Positions 17,650 through 25,502 of a stretch of 64,000 nucleotides of DNA are shown here, one piece after another. Position numbers and translations under genes: made by a program. How positions within the stretch are numbered: the first letter of the stretch is position 1; each line of letters begins with the position of its first letter. The stretch comes from Paenibacillus sp. HW567 (lineage in GTDB: Bacteria > Bacillota > Bacilli > Paenibacillales > Paenibacillaceae). The DNA is taken from assembly GCF_000374185.1 (NCBI RefSeq), contig NZ_KB910518.1, positions 284,667 to 348,666 on the forward strand, read 5' to 3'. The notes beneath the pieces were generated by a model that was not told the origin of the DNA, did not search any database, and was given only the letters and a program-made list of their open reading frames with translations.

Positions 17650-18996
17650 TTATTTCACTTTATCCAGAGCAGCCTGAGCGGTGGCCTGCGCTTCCTTGAG
17701 CGCTTCGGCTGCCGGAATGTTCTCAATTTGCACCTTGTCGGCAGCGATTTTGAGCGCATCGCTGATTTTGCCCCCGGTAGGGTCCTGGAAAGGGGCGGAG
17801 GCGTGGGATGCCTGCATCAACGGCACCTTGATCTGCGGGTTGCTCTCGCTGAAGGAGACGAATGCCGGATCTTTGAGCGCAGATTGGCGGACAGAAATAT
17901 ATCCGGTGTTGATCGACCAGGAGGCGGTGTTCTCGGAATTCGTGAAATAGGTCAGCCACTTCATCGCGGCCTGCTTCTCGGCATCTCCGGCTTTGGCGGG
18001 AATACCGGCCATAATGGCCTCTGCCACCGGTTTGCCTTCACCCACTCCGGCCCAGCCCGGCTGCTCCATTGCCGAGACAATGCTGAAATCCAGATCGCCC
18101 TGGTCGCCGCTGGAGCCGGTGTAGCCTGCCGCTTGGCCTTTCATCACATCGTCAATCGTCTTGTACCAGTACTCCCAGCCTTGTCCGCCGGAGTGAATAC
18201 GCATGGTCTTGTCCTCATGAATCCATTTGCGGAACAGATCCCAGGTCTCAACCCACTCGGGCGAGTCAAGGGTTACTTTCTTTCCGTCCTCGCTAAGAAT
18301 GCTGCCGCCCTTGCTCAATACGGCATCAACCATGTTGCCGGAGCCCCACATCGGCTCCCAGCCGTAGAAGGTTGTTTTGCCGCCGCTTTGGACAGCCATT
18401 TTCTCAGCGGCTGCTGCCAGATCCTCCCAAGTCTTGAGCTTGCTGGCGTCAATTCCGCTCTTCTCAAAAGCATCCTTCCGGTAATACATAACCTGTGTCG
18501 TTCCGTACATCGGAAGGAAATACTGCTTGCCGTCGACTTGTCCCTGGTTCAGGAAGGTCTGGACAAAATCCTCTTTATTGAAATCCGCCTGCTTGGCGAT
18601 CAGATCATCCATCTGTGCAAAATAACCCTTGCGCGCCCAGTCTACATTGGAGGACAGCACAGCCGCAGGCACTTTTCCGGTAGCGATGGCTGCCTGGAGC
18701 TTCTGCTCGGTTTCGGTATAGTCGGCCTGTACAATCCCTTTGACGATAACCTCCTGCTGCGAGGCGTTGAATTTCTGAATGAGCGATTCCATGTTTTCCC
18801 CAAGCTTACCGCCGAGTCCATACCAGAATTCGATAGTGACGGGTGCGCTTTGGGCAGGAGCGGCGTCTTGCGCAGGAGCTGCTGAGGCAGCGCTGCCTTC
18901 CGTAGTATTATTAGAAGCGGAATTTCCGCCACAAGCTGTGAGCACGGTGAAACCGGCAATCATGGATACTGCGGACAACCTTTTTAATACGTTCAT
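17650..18996 (-). CDS. Extracellular solute-binding lipoprotein (UgpB-like)
   Basis: 448-residue lipoprotein with lipobox LTAC (C22) and the family 1 binding-protein fold ('IEFWYGLGGKLGENMESLIQKFNA', later 'KPVAEAIMAGIPAKAGDAEKQAAMKWL'). The opening resembles UgpB, the glycerol-3-phosphate/glycerophosphodiester receptor, more than LplA. Three ATG codons lie in a row; the third (18996) has the best distance to GAGGAG. It comes third in the leftward operon after two permeases. The substrate is an inference from the phosphoesterase and phosphatase genes downstream; other sugars cannot be excluded. Confidence 0.88.
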   Translation of the reverse strand: MNVLKRLSAVSMIAGFTVLTACGGNSASNNTTEGSAASAAPAQDAAPAQSAPVTIEFWYGLGGKLGENMESLIQKFNASQQEVIVKGIVQADYTETEQKLQAAIATGKVPAAVLSSNVDWARKGYFAQMDDLIAKQADFNKEDFVQTFLNQGQVDGKQYFLPMYGTTQVMYYRKDAFEKSGIDASKLKTWEDLAAAAEKMAVQSGGKTTFYGWEPMWGSGNMVDAVLSKGGSILSEDGKKVTLDSPEWVETWDLFRKWIHEDKTMRIHSGGQGWEYWYKTIDDVMKGQAAGYTGSSGDQGDLDFSIVSAMEQPGWAGVGEGKPVAEAIMAGIPAKAGDAEKQAAMKWLTYFTNSENTASWSINTGYISVRQSALKDPAFVSFSESNPQIKVPLMQASHASAPFQDPTGGKISDALKIAADKVQIENIPAAEALKEAQATAQAALDKVK

Positions 18997-19029
18997 CATC
19001 ATTCTCCTCTTTGGATAAAATATAAGATT

Positions 19030-19872
19030 TCAGCCTTTACTTGCGCCTGCGGTCATATTGACACTTTGCATAATCGTTTTTTGCGCCAGCAGGAAGACAA
19101 GCAGCAGCGGGGCGATGGTGAAGGCGCTGGCGGCCATGATTAGCGGCCATTGTAACCCGTAAGCACCTCCTTCCACGAAAAAGCTGCGCAGACCGGCGGA
19201 TACAAGCTGCAGATCAGGGTTCTTGGTAATCAGCATCGGCCAGAAATAATTGTTGTATTGATCAATGAAGGTGATCAGCGCAAGTACGGCAAAAGAAGAG
19301 CGCGTAACCGGCACCAGCACCGTCCAGAGAATCCGCATATGGGATGCGCCGTCAACCTCGCCGGCCTCCACCAGCTCATGTGATACCTGCAGGAACGCTT
19401 GTCTGATCAGAAAGATCGAGAAGACGCTCACGCAGTTGGAGAGAATCAGGCCGGCGTAAGAATCCAGCAGGTGCAGCTCGGACAAGACAAGATAGCCGGG
19501 GAGGTACACCGCTGTAGCCGGAACCATATAACCGAACAGGATTACCCCGGAGAAAATCCCCTTCCAGCGGAATTTCATATGCGTCAGCGCGTATGCCATC
19601 ATGCCTGAATTGATCGTCTGCAGAATGACAATGGAAGTGGCGACGAGAATACTGTTGCCCATGTACCTTGCGAACGGCGCTTCATGCCAGGCCGCAGCAA
19701 AATTGCCCCAGAGCGGCACCTCAGGCCAGAGGGTAGGCGGGGAACGCCAGATTTCATCATTGGTTTTCAGCGCGCTGGTGACCATCCAGTAGAATGGGAA
19801 CGCCATGAGCAGGGCAAGGGCTGCAAAAAACAGATGGCGGGACAGCCCGCCCAGCCGTGTGATCGTACGCAA
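19030..19872 (-). CDS. Carbohydrate ABC transporter permease (UgpE/MalG type)
   Basis: 280-residue permease with six membrane segments beginning 'HLFFAALALLMAFPFYWMVTSAL'. The EAA motif is 'ELVEAGEVDGASHMRILWTVLVP'. It has the short N-terminus of MalG/UgpE-like subunits. The start is TTG at 19872, nine bases after AGGAGG; no ATG competes. It sits between the UgpA-like gene and the binding-protein gene in the same operon. Confidence 0.88.
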   Translation of the reverse strand: MRTITRLGGLSRHLFFAALALLMAFPFYWMVTSALKTNDEIWRSPPTLWPEVPLWGNFAAAWHEAPFARYMGNSILVATSIVILQTINSGMMAYALTHMKFRWKGIFSGVILFGYMVPATAVYLPGYLVLSELHLLDSYAGLILSNCVSVFSIFLIRQAFLQVSHELVEAGEVDGASHMRILWTVLVPVTRSSFAVLALITFIDQYNNYFWPMLITKNPDLQLVSAGLRSFFVEGGAYGLQWPLIMAASAFTIAPLLLVFLLAQKTIMQSVNMTAGASKG

Positions 19873-19904
19873 GCGGTAAGACCTCCTTTATACACAACAC
19901 CTGA

Positions 19905-20810
19905 TTATTGATAATGCGTGGTCCGTTTGCTGATGCTAAGCGAGAATACCGACAGCAGCATGCAAATGAACACAAGAACAACGGCTACAGTGGAAGCCTC
20001 TCCGATCTGGAAGGATTCAAAAGCGGACTGATAATACAAATACAGCAAGGTCCGGGTAGAACCGGAAGGGCCGCCCTGTGTCAGCACATTGATCTGATCG
20101 TAGGCCTGAAGCGCCTGGATGAGCTGCACCACGAACAGAAACAGGGTGGTTGGCGAGATCAGCGGCAGTGTGATGCGGATGAATTTCTGCACAGCGTTTG
20201 CCCCGTCAAGCTCCCCGGCTTCGAGCAGGTCGGAAGGAACATTCCGCAGCGCCACCAGATAAAAAATCATCGCCCAGCCCACCGATTTCCAGATGGTCAC
20301 AAGCAGCACGCCGATGAGCGCCCATTTGGGGTCCTGCAGCCAGCCGATTTTGTCCAGTCCCAGGAAATCAAGCACCGTGTTGGCAAGCCCGACCTCCGGC
20401 TCGTAAATCCACGACCAGATGATAGATACGGCAACAGTCGGCGTGACCCAGGGGGAGAACAGCAGCACCTGGTAAAGGGCGGAGCCTTTAAGCTTGCGGT
20501 TCATCAGCAGGGCAAGTCCCAGTCCGATCAGGATGACCGGCAGCACACTGCCTGCACAGAAGAGCAAAGTGACTCTCAGGGCTTTGTAAAAGGCCGGGTT
20601 GCTGAGAAGATCTGTATAATTTTGCAGACCTACAAAGGTTTTCTCCGGGCTCATGAAGTCCCACTCCGTGAAGCTGAGATACAGCACATACAGCAGCGGC
20701 GCCAGCCAGAACACGACGAACGGCACCATGGCCGGCAGGGTGAACAGCACCGGCTTCAAGCCGCTGATAAGCTTTGAGCGTGTCATTTTCGTTCTGATAC
20801 CCCATTCCAT
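19905..20810 (-). CDS. Carbohydrate ABC transporter permease (UgpA/MalF type)
   Basis: 301-residue permease, first gene of the leftward operon. Six membrane segments begin at 'LKPVLFTLPAMVPFVVFWLAPLL'; the EAA motif reads 'DLLEAGELDGANAVQKFIRITLPLI'. ATG 20810 is supported only by a weak AAAGAAG; ATG 20786 is an alternative. No ATPase gene is nearby, so a shared one is expected. It is transcribed divergently from a GbsR-type regulator across a 196-base gap. Confidence 0.87.
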   Translation of the reverse strand: MEWGIRTKMTRSKLISGLKPVLFTLPAMVPFVVFWLAPLLYVLYLSFTEWDFMSPEKTFVGLQNYTDLLSNPAFYKALRVTLLFCAGSVLPVILIGLGLALLMNRKLKGSALYQVLLFSPWVTPTVAVSIIWSWIYEPEVGLANTVLDFLGLDKIGWLQDPKWALIGVLLVTIWKSVGWAMIFYLVALRNVPSDLLEAGELDGANAVQKFIRITLPLISPTTLFLFVVQLIQALQAYDQINVLTQGGPSGSTRTLLYLYYQSAFESFQIGEASTVAVVLVFICMLLSVFSLSISKRTTHYQ

Positions 20811-20917
20811 CTTCTTTGTTTTGCGGTATAATTCAGAGGCAAGCTCCTCCGTTCAAAAAAAATTGTACACTCATGATGCGATGCTGTGGTCAAGCGGAAG
20901 TAAAGATCGTTCGGAAC

Positions 20918-20966
20918 TTGTGTAAAATTTGCAGAAATAGTGCCATGAAGCTTCAGTTTTGTGTAA
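20918..20966. promoter_or_regulatory. Direct repeat in the divergent ugp-like/gbsR gap
   Basis: The octamer TTGTGTAA occurs at 20918-20925 and again at 20959-20966, 41 bases apart (four helical turns), between the importer operon and the regulator gene. It is a candidate operator, but the evidence is only the repetition and its position. Confidence 0.3.
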
Positions 20967-21006
20967 TCTAGAGAGAACGATTCTAATTAGAGTGAAGGTG
21001 CAGCGG

Positions 21007-21567
21007 ATGAAACAGGCAGTATTTGGCGAGGACAACCAGCATTTATCTCAGCGTGAGCAGCTCCTGCGTCCTATGATTGATGCAATTGCGCAGACGATGG
21101 ACTTGTATGGAGCGAATTATTCCTTCGGGCAGCTTTACGGGATTATGTTCTTTGAGGACAAGCCGATGACGCTGGAGGAAATGAAGCAGGTTATGAATAT
21201 GAGCAAAAGCAACATGAGCTATGGCGTCCGTTCCCTCATCGCTTCCCGGATGGTGACCAAGCTGGACGAGAAACGCGAGCGTAAGGAGCTGTATGCGGCG
21301 GAGACGGATTTCTTTCAGGCGTTCAAGAACTTTTTCACTCTGAAGCTGCAGCGGGAGATTGATATCATGCAGGAGGCGATGGGGACGGCGATGCCGGAGC
21401 TTCAGGCGCTGATGGAGGCGGAGGACATTTCTGCAGAGGAGCGGCAGGCCTGCCAGAGAGATTTGGACAAGCTGCGGCACGCAGTGGAGTATTATGTCTG
21501 GCTGCAGCGGTTCGTGGACGGTCTGGAGATAGGAACGATGTTCGGCGGGCTTCCCGGAAGGGAGTAA
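21007..21567 (+). CDS. GbsR/MarR-type transcriptional regulator
   Basis: 186-residue winged-helix protein of the GbsR group. The signature N-terminus 'YGANYSFGQLYGIMFFEDKPMTLEEMKQVMNMSKSNMSYGVRSL' contains the DNA-binding helices, and the C-terminal half is helical. In Bacillus subtilis GbsR represses glycine-betaine synthesis and is relieved by choline. Facing the Ugp-like operon, it is the natural candidate to control it; a choline-containing ligand such as glycerophosphocholine would fit (speculative). ATG 21007 was chosen for its GAAGGTG site and homology start. Confidence 0.85.
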   Translation: MKQAVFGEDNQHLSQREQLLRPMIDAIAQTMDLYGANYSFGQLYGIMFFEDKPMTLEEMKQVMNMSKSNMSYGVRSLIASRMVTKLDEKRERKELYAAETDFFQAFKNFFTLKLQREIDIMQEAMGTAMPELQALMEAEDISAEERQACQRDLDKLRHAVEYYVWLQRFVDGLEIGTMFGGLPGRE

Positions 21568-21845
21568 AGTTCCGTTATCCTGGGAAACCTCATCTCTTCG
21601 GTTCGTTTGTAGCTTGGCGGAGGCGCCATTTTTCAGCCCTAACTGCATTCTATACAGCTATAAGGGAAGAAATCGGCCGCAAAACGGAATTAATTGCACT
21701 TGGTACACTTATATAAGGCTGATCCCGGCAAAAGGAGCATATGGTCTTTTTTTAACTGTACAGACTGCATCTAAAGCCAATAATAGGAGACTGCACGGTC
21801 TTATAATTGTAGCAAATACATTTATCGGGCCAGCAGCGCTTAAGC

Positions 21846-21879
21846 AACCCTCCTGCGGATTCCGTATTGAGGGTTTTTT
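21846..21879 (+). terminator. Rho-independent terminator in the 21568-22054 gap
   Basis: A 7-bp stem AACCCTC/GAGGGTT with a 16-base loop runs into six T. It lies about 280 bases after the GbsR-type gene. The rest of the gap shows no coding sequence that I can support. Confidence 0.65.
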
Positions 21880-22054
21880 GCATGTGAAAAAGCAGCTTAC
21901 GATTCGTTATTTTCAAGTCGGCTTCCGGTCATGTTTATAACGATTGTGTAAATAACTGAACGTTGAGACTACGTTTCGTTTTAAATAATAGCCAAGTCTA
22001 TAACGGTTAGTTAAAAATGAAATAGTACATGATATAATTTGCCCAGGAGGCGGT

Positions 22055-22510
22055 ATGATGGATGAATTGGATATCAAAATTCTAAAGCTGCTCGAAGAGA
22101 ACGGGAGATTGTCCCATGAAGAGATCGGCAAGCTGCTGCATATCTCGCGGCCCACGGTGCATCAAAGAGTAGGCAAGCTGGAGAAGAACGGAGTCATCAA
22201 AGGCTACAAGGCGGTTGTGGACTGGGGCAAGCTGGACCAGAAAATCAAAGTCATGATCTCGGTGAAGGTGGTCAGCCAGAGCTTCAAGGAAACGGCGGGC
22301 AAGATCATCGGCATTCAAATCCCGGGAGTGACCATTATAGAATGCCAGCGGCTGGCGGGAGAGTGGTGCATGCTGCTCAAAGTCAGAGTGACCTCACCCG
22401 ACCAGCTTACGCTGTTGCTGGATGAAATTCTCCGGTTTGAGGGCATCAAGGAAACCTCGACCACTTTTATTTTGTCTACTATATATGAAGAGGGTATCAA
22501 GGACATCTAG
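22055..22510 (+). CDS. Lrp/AsnC-family transcriptional regulator
   Basis: 151 residues: an N-terminal helix-turn-helix ('LDIKILKLLEENGRLSHEEIGKLLHISRPTVHQRVGKLEKNGVIKGY') and a C-terminal RAM ligand-binding domain ('IPGVTIIECQRLAGEWCMLLKVRVTSPDQLTLLLDEIL'). Such proteins usually sense amino acids and control nearby transport genes. AGGAGG precedes ATG 22055, and a perfect TATAAT lies at 22033-22038. The EamA transporter 53 bases downstream is a likely target. Confidence 0.92.
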   Translation: MMDELDIKILKLLEENGRLSHEEIGKLLHISRPTVHQRVGKLEKNGVIKGYKAVVDWGKLDQKIKVMISVKVVSQSFKETAGKIIGIQIPGVTIIECQRLAGEWCMLLKVRVTSPDQLTLLLDEILRFEGIKETSTTFILSTIYEEGIKDI

Positions 22511-22563
22511 CAGACGTTGGAGTTTACCGGTTATACATATTTTATATGAGAGAATGGTGGAGC

Positions 22564-23529
22564 ATGAGACCAAAGAATGCTAATGCGATGTATGGGGTTG
22601 GCATTGCGTTACTATCCGTTTATGTATTTTGGGGAGGAACCTATGTCGGCATGAAGCTCGCGATTGAGACGATGCCGCCGTTTCTTATGGCAGGGGTGCG
22701 CTTTTTTACAGCGGGAGTCGTTCTGTATGTAATTTCAAGATTAAGCGGTGCCAAACGCCCTTCAGGACGTGAATGGAGGTCTTCGGCAATTGTCGGAGCG
22801 CTGCTGCTGCTTGGCGGCAACGGGATGGTGGCCTGGTCGGAGCAGCGGGTATCCTCGTCCATTGCGTCTCTGATCGTCGCTGCTGTTCCCGTCTGGATGA
22901 TGCTGTTCGGCTGGTTCGGCCGCGGCGGCAAACGTCCAAATACCGGCATCATCGCCGGGATTGTACTGGGTCTGCTGGGCATCGCCGTACTGGTCCTCCA
23001 ACCGGGAAAAGAGAGCGGGACCGCTACCGACATGATCGGAATTATCACCTTGCTTGCGGCCTCCCTGAGCTGGGCTGCGGGTTCCATGTACTCGCGCAGC
23101 GCCCAAATGCCGGATTCCCCGCTCATGTCTACGGCGGCTCAGATGCTGACGGGAGGTGTGCTCCTGATCGTCTTTTCCTATTTTACCGGGGACTGGTCCA
23201 AGCTGGATATCCCGTCAATCTCCCTTCGCTCATACACTGCTCTGGGTTATCTGATAATCTTTGGCTCCATCGTTGGGTACACGGCCTACATTTGGCTGCT
23301 CAAGAACGCCGATCCTACACTGGTTTCGACCTATGCCTTCGTCAATCCGGTGGTCGCTGTGTTCCTTGGCTGGCTGCTGGCGGGCGAACAACTTACCGTG
23401 AACACCCTGACCGCTGCCGTTATCATTATTGCTGCCGTAGTTTTGGTAACCATTTTCCGCAGCAGGCCGCAAAAGACAGCAACTCAAGCAGCGCTTGATA
23501 TACAAAATCAGCAGCAGTCGATACACTGA
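22564..23529 (+). CDS. EamA/DMT-superfamily transporter
   Basis: Membrane protein of about 321 residues with ten predicted helices in two EamA halves ('YVFWGGTYVGMKLAIETMPPFLMAGVRFFTAG' in the first, 'ADPTLVSTYAFVNPVVAVFLGWLLAGEQL' in the second). Members export amino acids and other metabolites; the partner Lrp regulator upstream supports an amino-acid-related substrate. The start is uncertain: ATG 22546 has no binding site, ATG 22564 follows GGTGGAG closely. Confidence 0.85.
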   Translation: MRPKNANAMYGVGIALLSVYVFWGGTYVGMKLAIETMPPFLMAGVRFFTAGVVLYVISRLSGAKRPSGREWRSSAIVGALLLLGGNGMVAWSEQRVSSSIASLIVAAVPVWMMLFGWFGRGGKRPNTGIIAGIVLGLLGIAVLVLQPGKESGTATDMIGIITLLAASLSWAAGSMYSRSAQMPDSPLMSTAAQMLTGGVLLIVFSYFTGDWSKLDIPSISLRSYTALGYLIIFGSIVGYTAYIWLLKNADPTLVSTYAFVNPVVAVFLGWLLAGEQLTVNTLTAAVIIIAAVVLVTIFRSRPQKTATQAALDIQNQQQSIH

Positions 23530-23557
23530 GGTCATCACAGCCGAAGGGGTGGAAGCA

Positions 23558-24505
23558 ATGTTTGATATGCAAATGGTAGGCAGAAATATCGTGAGATTAA
23601 GAGGAAACGCAGGGCTTACGCAAATGGGGCTCGCGGACAAGCTGGGGATCAGCTATCAGGCGGTCAGTAATTGGGAGAGAGGCGCAAGCATGCCTGATAT
23701 CTCCAAGCTCCCGGAGCTGGCGGAAATCTTTAATGTCGGTATTGACGAGATTCTGGGTGAAGGGAAGGGGAGTCAATTCATCGGGAGTGTGCTGGACAAC
23801 AACACGGAGGACTATTTTCAACAGAATGCCGTATCCGCCGAAGAGCTTTCGGAGGTTGCGCCTTTACTTCAATTAGAGCAGATTGGCGAGGCGTTTGAGT
23901 ATGTAAAAGAGAGTGCGGCTGTCAGCGATCTTATCGCACTTGCTCCTTATCTCAGTGAGGAGACGCTGGATGAATGCGCCAAGCAGGCTTTTGAAAAAGA
24001 AGGCGCAGGAGCGCTGCTGCCACTGGCCCCATATCTCAGCGAAGAGACGCTGGACGAACTGGCCCAGCAGGTCCTCCCCAAAGAAGGAGCAAAAGCGCTG
24101 CTGCCATTCGCTCCATATCTCAGCGAGGAGACGCTGGACGAACTGGCCCAGCAGGTCCTCTCCAAAGAAGGAGCAAAAGCGCTGCTGCCATTCGCTCCAT
24201 ATCTCAGCGAGGAGACGCTGGACGAACTCGCCGAGCAGGTCCTCTCCAAAGAAGGAGCAAAAGCGCTGCTGTCATTCGCTCCGTATCTCCGCGAGGAGAC
24301 GCTGGATGAGCTCGCCAAGCAGGTCTTTACCGAAGAAGGAGTCAAAGCGCTGCTGCCATTCGCTCCGTATCTCCGCGAGGAGACACTGGAACAACTGGCC
24401 CAGCAGATTCTTGCCAAAGAAGGAGTCAAAGCGCTGCTGCCGCTCGCTCCATATCTCCGCGAAGGAATACTCCGCGAATCGGGAGCCCAACCGTTTGCTA
24501 AATGA
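23558..24505 (+). CDS. XRE-family HTH protein with seven 28-residue C-terminal repeats
   Basis: 315-residue protein. Residues 1-75 form a Cro/CI helix-turn-helix ('NIVRLRGNAGLTQMGLADKLGISYQAVSNWERGASMPDI'). From about residue 125 to the end the chain is made of tandem repeats of the form 'LLPFAPYLSEETLDELAQQV...EGAKA', seven in total, the first diverged and the last truncated. Each repeat looks like two short amphipathic helices, so an alpha-solenoid for protein or ligand binding is plausible (inference). ATG 23558 follows GAAGGGGTGG. It ends 16 bases before a strong hairpin. Confidence 0.85.
   Translation: MFDMQMVGRNIVRLRGNAGLTQMGLADKLGISYQAVSNWERGASMPDISKLPELAEIFNVGIDEILGEGKGSQFIGSVLDNNTEDYFQQNAVSAEELSEVAPLLQLEQIGEAFEYVKESAAVSDLIALAPYLSEETLDECAKQAFEKEGAGALLPLAPYLSEETLDELAQQVLPKEGAKALLPFAPYLSEETLDELAQQVLSKEGAKALLPFAPYLSEETLDELAEQVLSKEGAKALLSFAPYLREETLDELAKQVFTEEGVKALLPFAPYLREETLEQLAQQILAKEGVKALLPLAPYLREGILRESGAQPFAK
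23930..24490 (+). repeat. 84-bp tandem repeat coding for the 28-residue units
   Basis: The middle copies (about 24090-24340) are nearly identical at DNA level, while the first and last copies are diverged. This indicates recent duplication within the array. An 84-bp unit keeps the reading frame, so copy number can change without breaking the protein. Confidence 0.9.
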
Positions 24506-24521
24506 ATATCATCTGAATGTG

Positions 24522-24553
24522 CAGGCCCACGCTGTTTGCGTGGGCCTGTTCTT
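24522..24553 (+). terminator. Hairpin terminator after the repeat-containing regulator
   Basis: A perfect 11-bp GC-rich stem (24522-24532 with 24538-24548) with a 5-base loop is followed by TTCTTC. The T-tract is short, but the stem is very stable. Confidence 0.75.
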
Positions 24554-24586
24554 CATGGTCTGCGGGAGCAGCAAGGGAGTGAAATG

Positions 24587-24760
24587 GAATTAGTAGACCT
24601 AATTTTACTCAAAAGCCGTTCTGCAGCAGCGTTAGTTGAATTAGTAAACTTAATACAAGCCAGCTTGCCTGTTTTCGTACGAATTGGCCGGATTAAGTGA
24701 CCTTTTTCCAACAAGCGCTGGTGTGAGAGGGGAACGGGGGGAATTAAGTTTACTTTTTCC
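24587..24760. repeat. Quadruple 51-bp-spaced motif, two forward and two inverted copies
   Basis: GAATTAGTAGAC (24587) and GAATTAGTAAAC (24638) are followed by the reverse-complement form at 24690 (GATTAAGTGACC) and 24741 (GAATTAAGTTTAC). Neighbouring copies are 51-52 bases apart. The spacers are diverged. No coding sequence is supported here. Confidence 0.7.
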
Positions 24761-24831
24761 ACTTGGAATCCTCCCTCAGGTGTACCCGTTCCCAGACGGG
24801 GTTCGCTCATAAATTGGCGTGTGGCTCGGCG

Positions 24832-25014
24832 TTACGGACTATGGTGCTCTTAATTCGGATGAGAGTCACGGCTTGGGGAAGTTACGGACATCACAGGCCT
24901 TATGATCGAATATTCCGCGCCTAATCGTTCCTTGGAGAGACCCTAAGCGCCCGTCGGTCCGTTAAGCCGCAACAAGTGGCGTTTTTTTGAAAATAACGGC
25001 TCTCAGGTCCGCAA
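24832..25014. repeat. 183-bp inverted repeat block, first copy
   Basis: The motif TTACGGAC...CTTA occurs in reverse orientation at 24832 and 24882, and as its complement (CTAAG/ATAAC...GGTCCG) at 24943 and 24993. Spacings are 50, 61 and 50 bases. Read as one unit, the block is a long imperfect palindrome centred near 24923. A related block lies 396 bases downstream. Confidence 0.75.
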
Positions 25015-25227
25015 GGAGCCGACTTTGCTGCTGCGGTTTCTCTTCACCCCCCCTGTGTATGACCTCACCCACAGATTTGGTTCTGATGCTGGACTACTAT
25101 ATTGTCAGAATTTAAATGATGGAATTCAATCTTTGCTCTGCCAAATGGAATAGGGTGTAGAGATTGGTGCAAGCGTGTCAGTCCCGCCAACAAAGTCATC
25201 TCCTGATCGGAAGAGTCCGCCCGTTTG

Positions 25228-25411
25228 TAACGGACAGAGCAGTCCTTATTTCTTCGGGAAGTCATCTTTCCGTAAGTCAACGGACTCCAGCGCCTTTATG
25301 GGCGGACAATCACCCCAAATATGCCTGCCGAAGAGGCAATAAGGGCTTTACCGTCCGTTAGCCCGGCTAAATGTATCCCTTTCGGGAAAATAAGGGCCTC
25401 ACGGTCCGTAA
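25228..25411. repeat. 183-bp inverted repeat block, second copy
   Basis: Same geometry as the block 396 bases upstream: reverse copies at 25228 (TAACGGAC) and 25278 (CAACGGAC), forward copies at 25339 and 25390 (ATAAGGGC...GTCCGTTA and ATAAGGGC...GTCCGTAA). Spacings are 50, 61 and 51 bases. Sequence outside the motifs is only weakly alike. With the other repeats it occupies the gene-free stretch 24554-25502. Confidence 0.75.
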
Positions 25412-25502
25412 GGAACAGGAGGATGGATATCGACGAATCCCTCTCCCCCCAAACCACAAAGGCTCCGCTCTAGTTCGCAGATTTAGAACTGCTGCTGCTG
25501 TG

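Noticed and set aside
17728..18885. 385-residue open frame on the plus strand
   Set aside because: It lies fully opposite the binding-protein gene, has no family features and no binding site.
21614..21940. 108-residue plus-strand frame after the GbsR gene
   Set aside because: No binding site, no recognisable motif, and it runs through a terminator hairpin.
22007..22038. Sigma-A promoter directly before the Lrp gene
   Set aside because: The -10 TATAAT is perfect, but the transcript would start at the ribosome binding site and the -35 region is poor. It is mentioned only under the gene.
23947..24429. Repeat protein on the minus strand (Ser/Arg-rich)
   Set aside because: Shadow of the 84-bp repeat in the XRE gene, which has a real DNA-binding domain, start and binding site.
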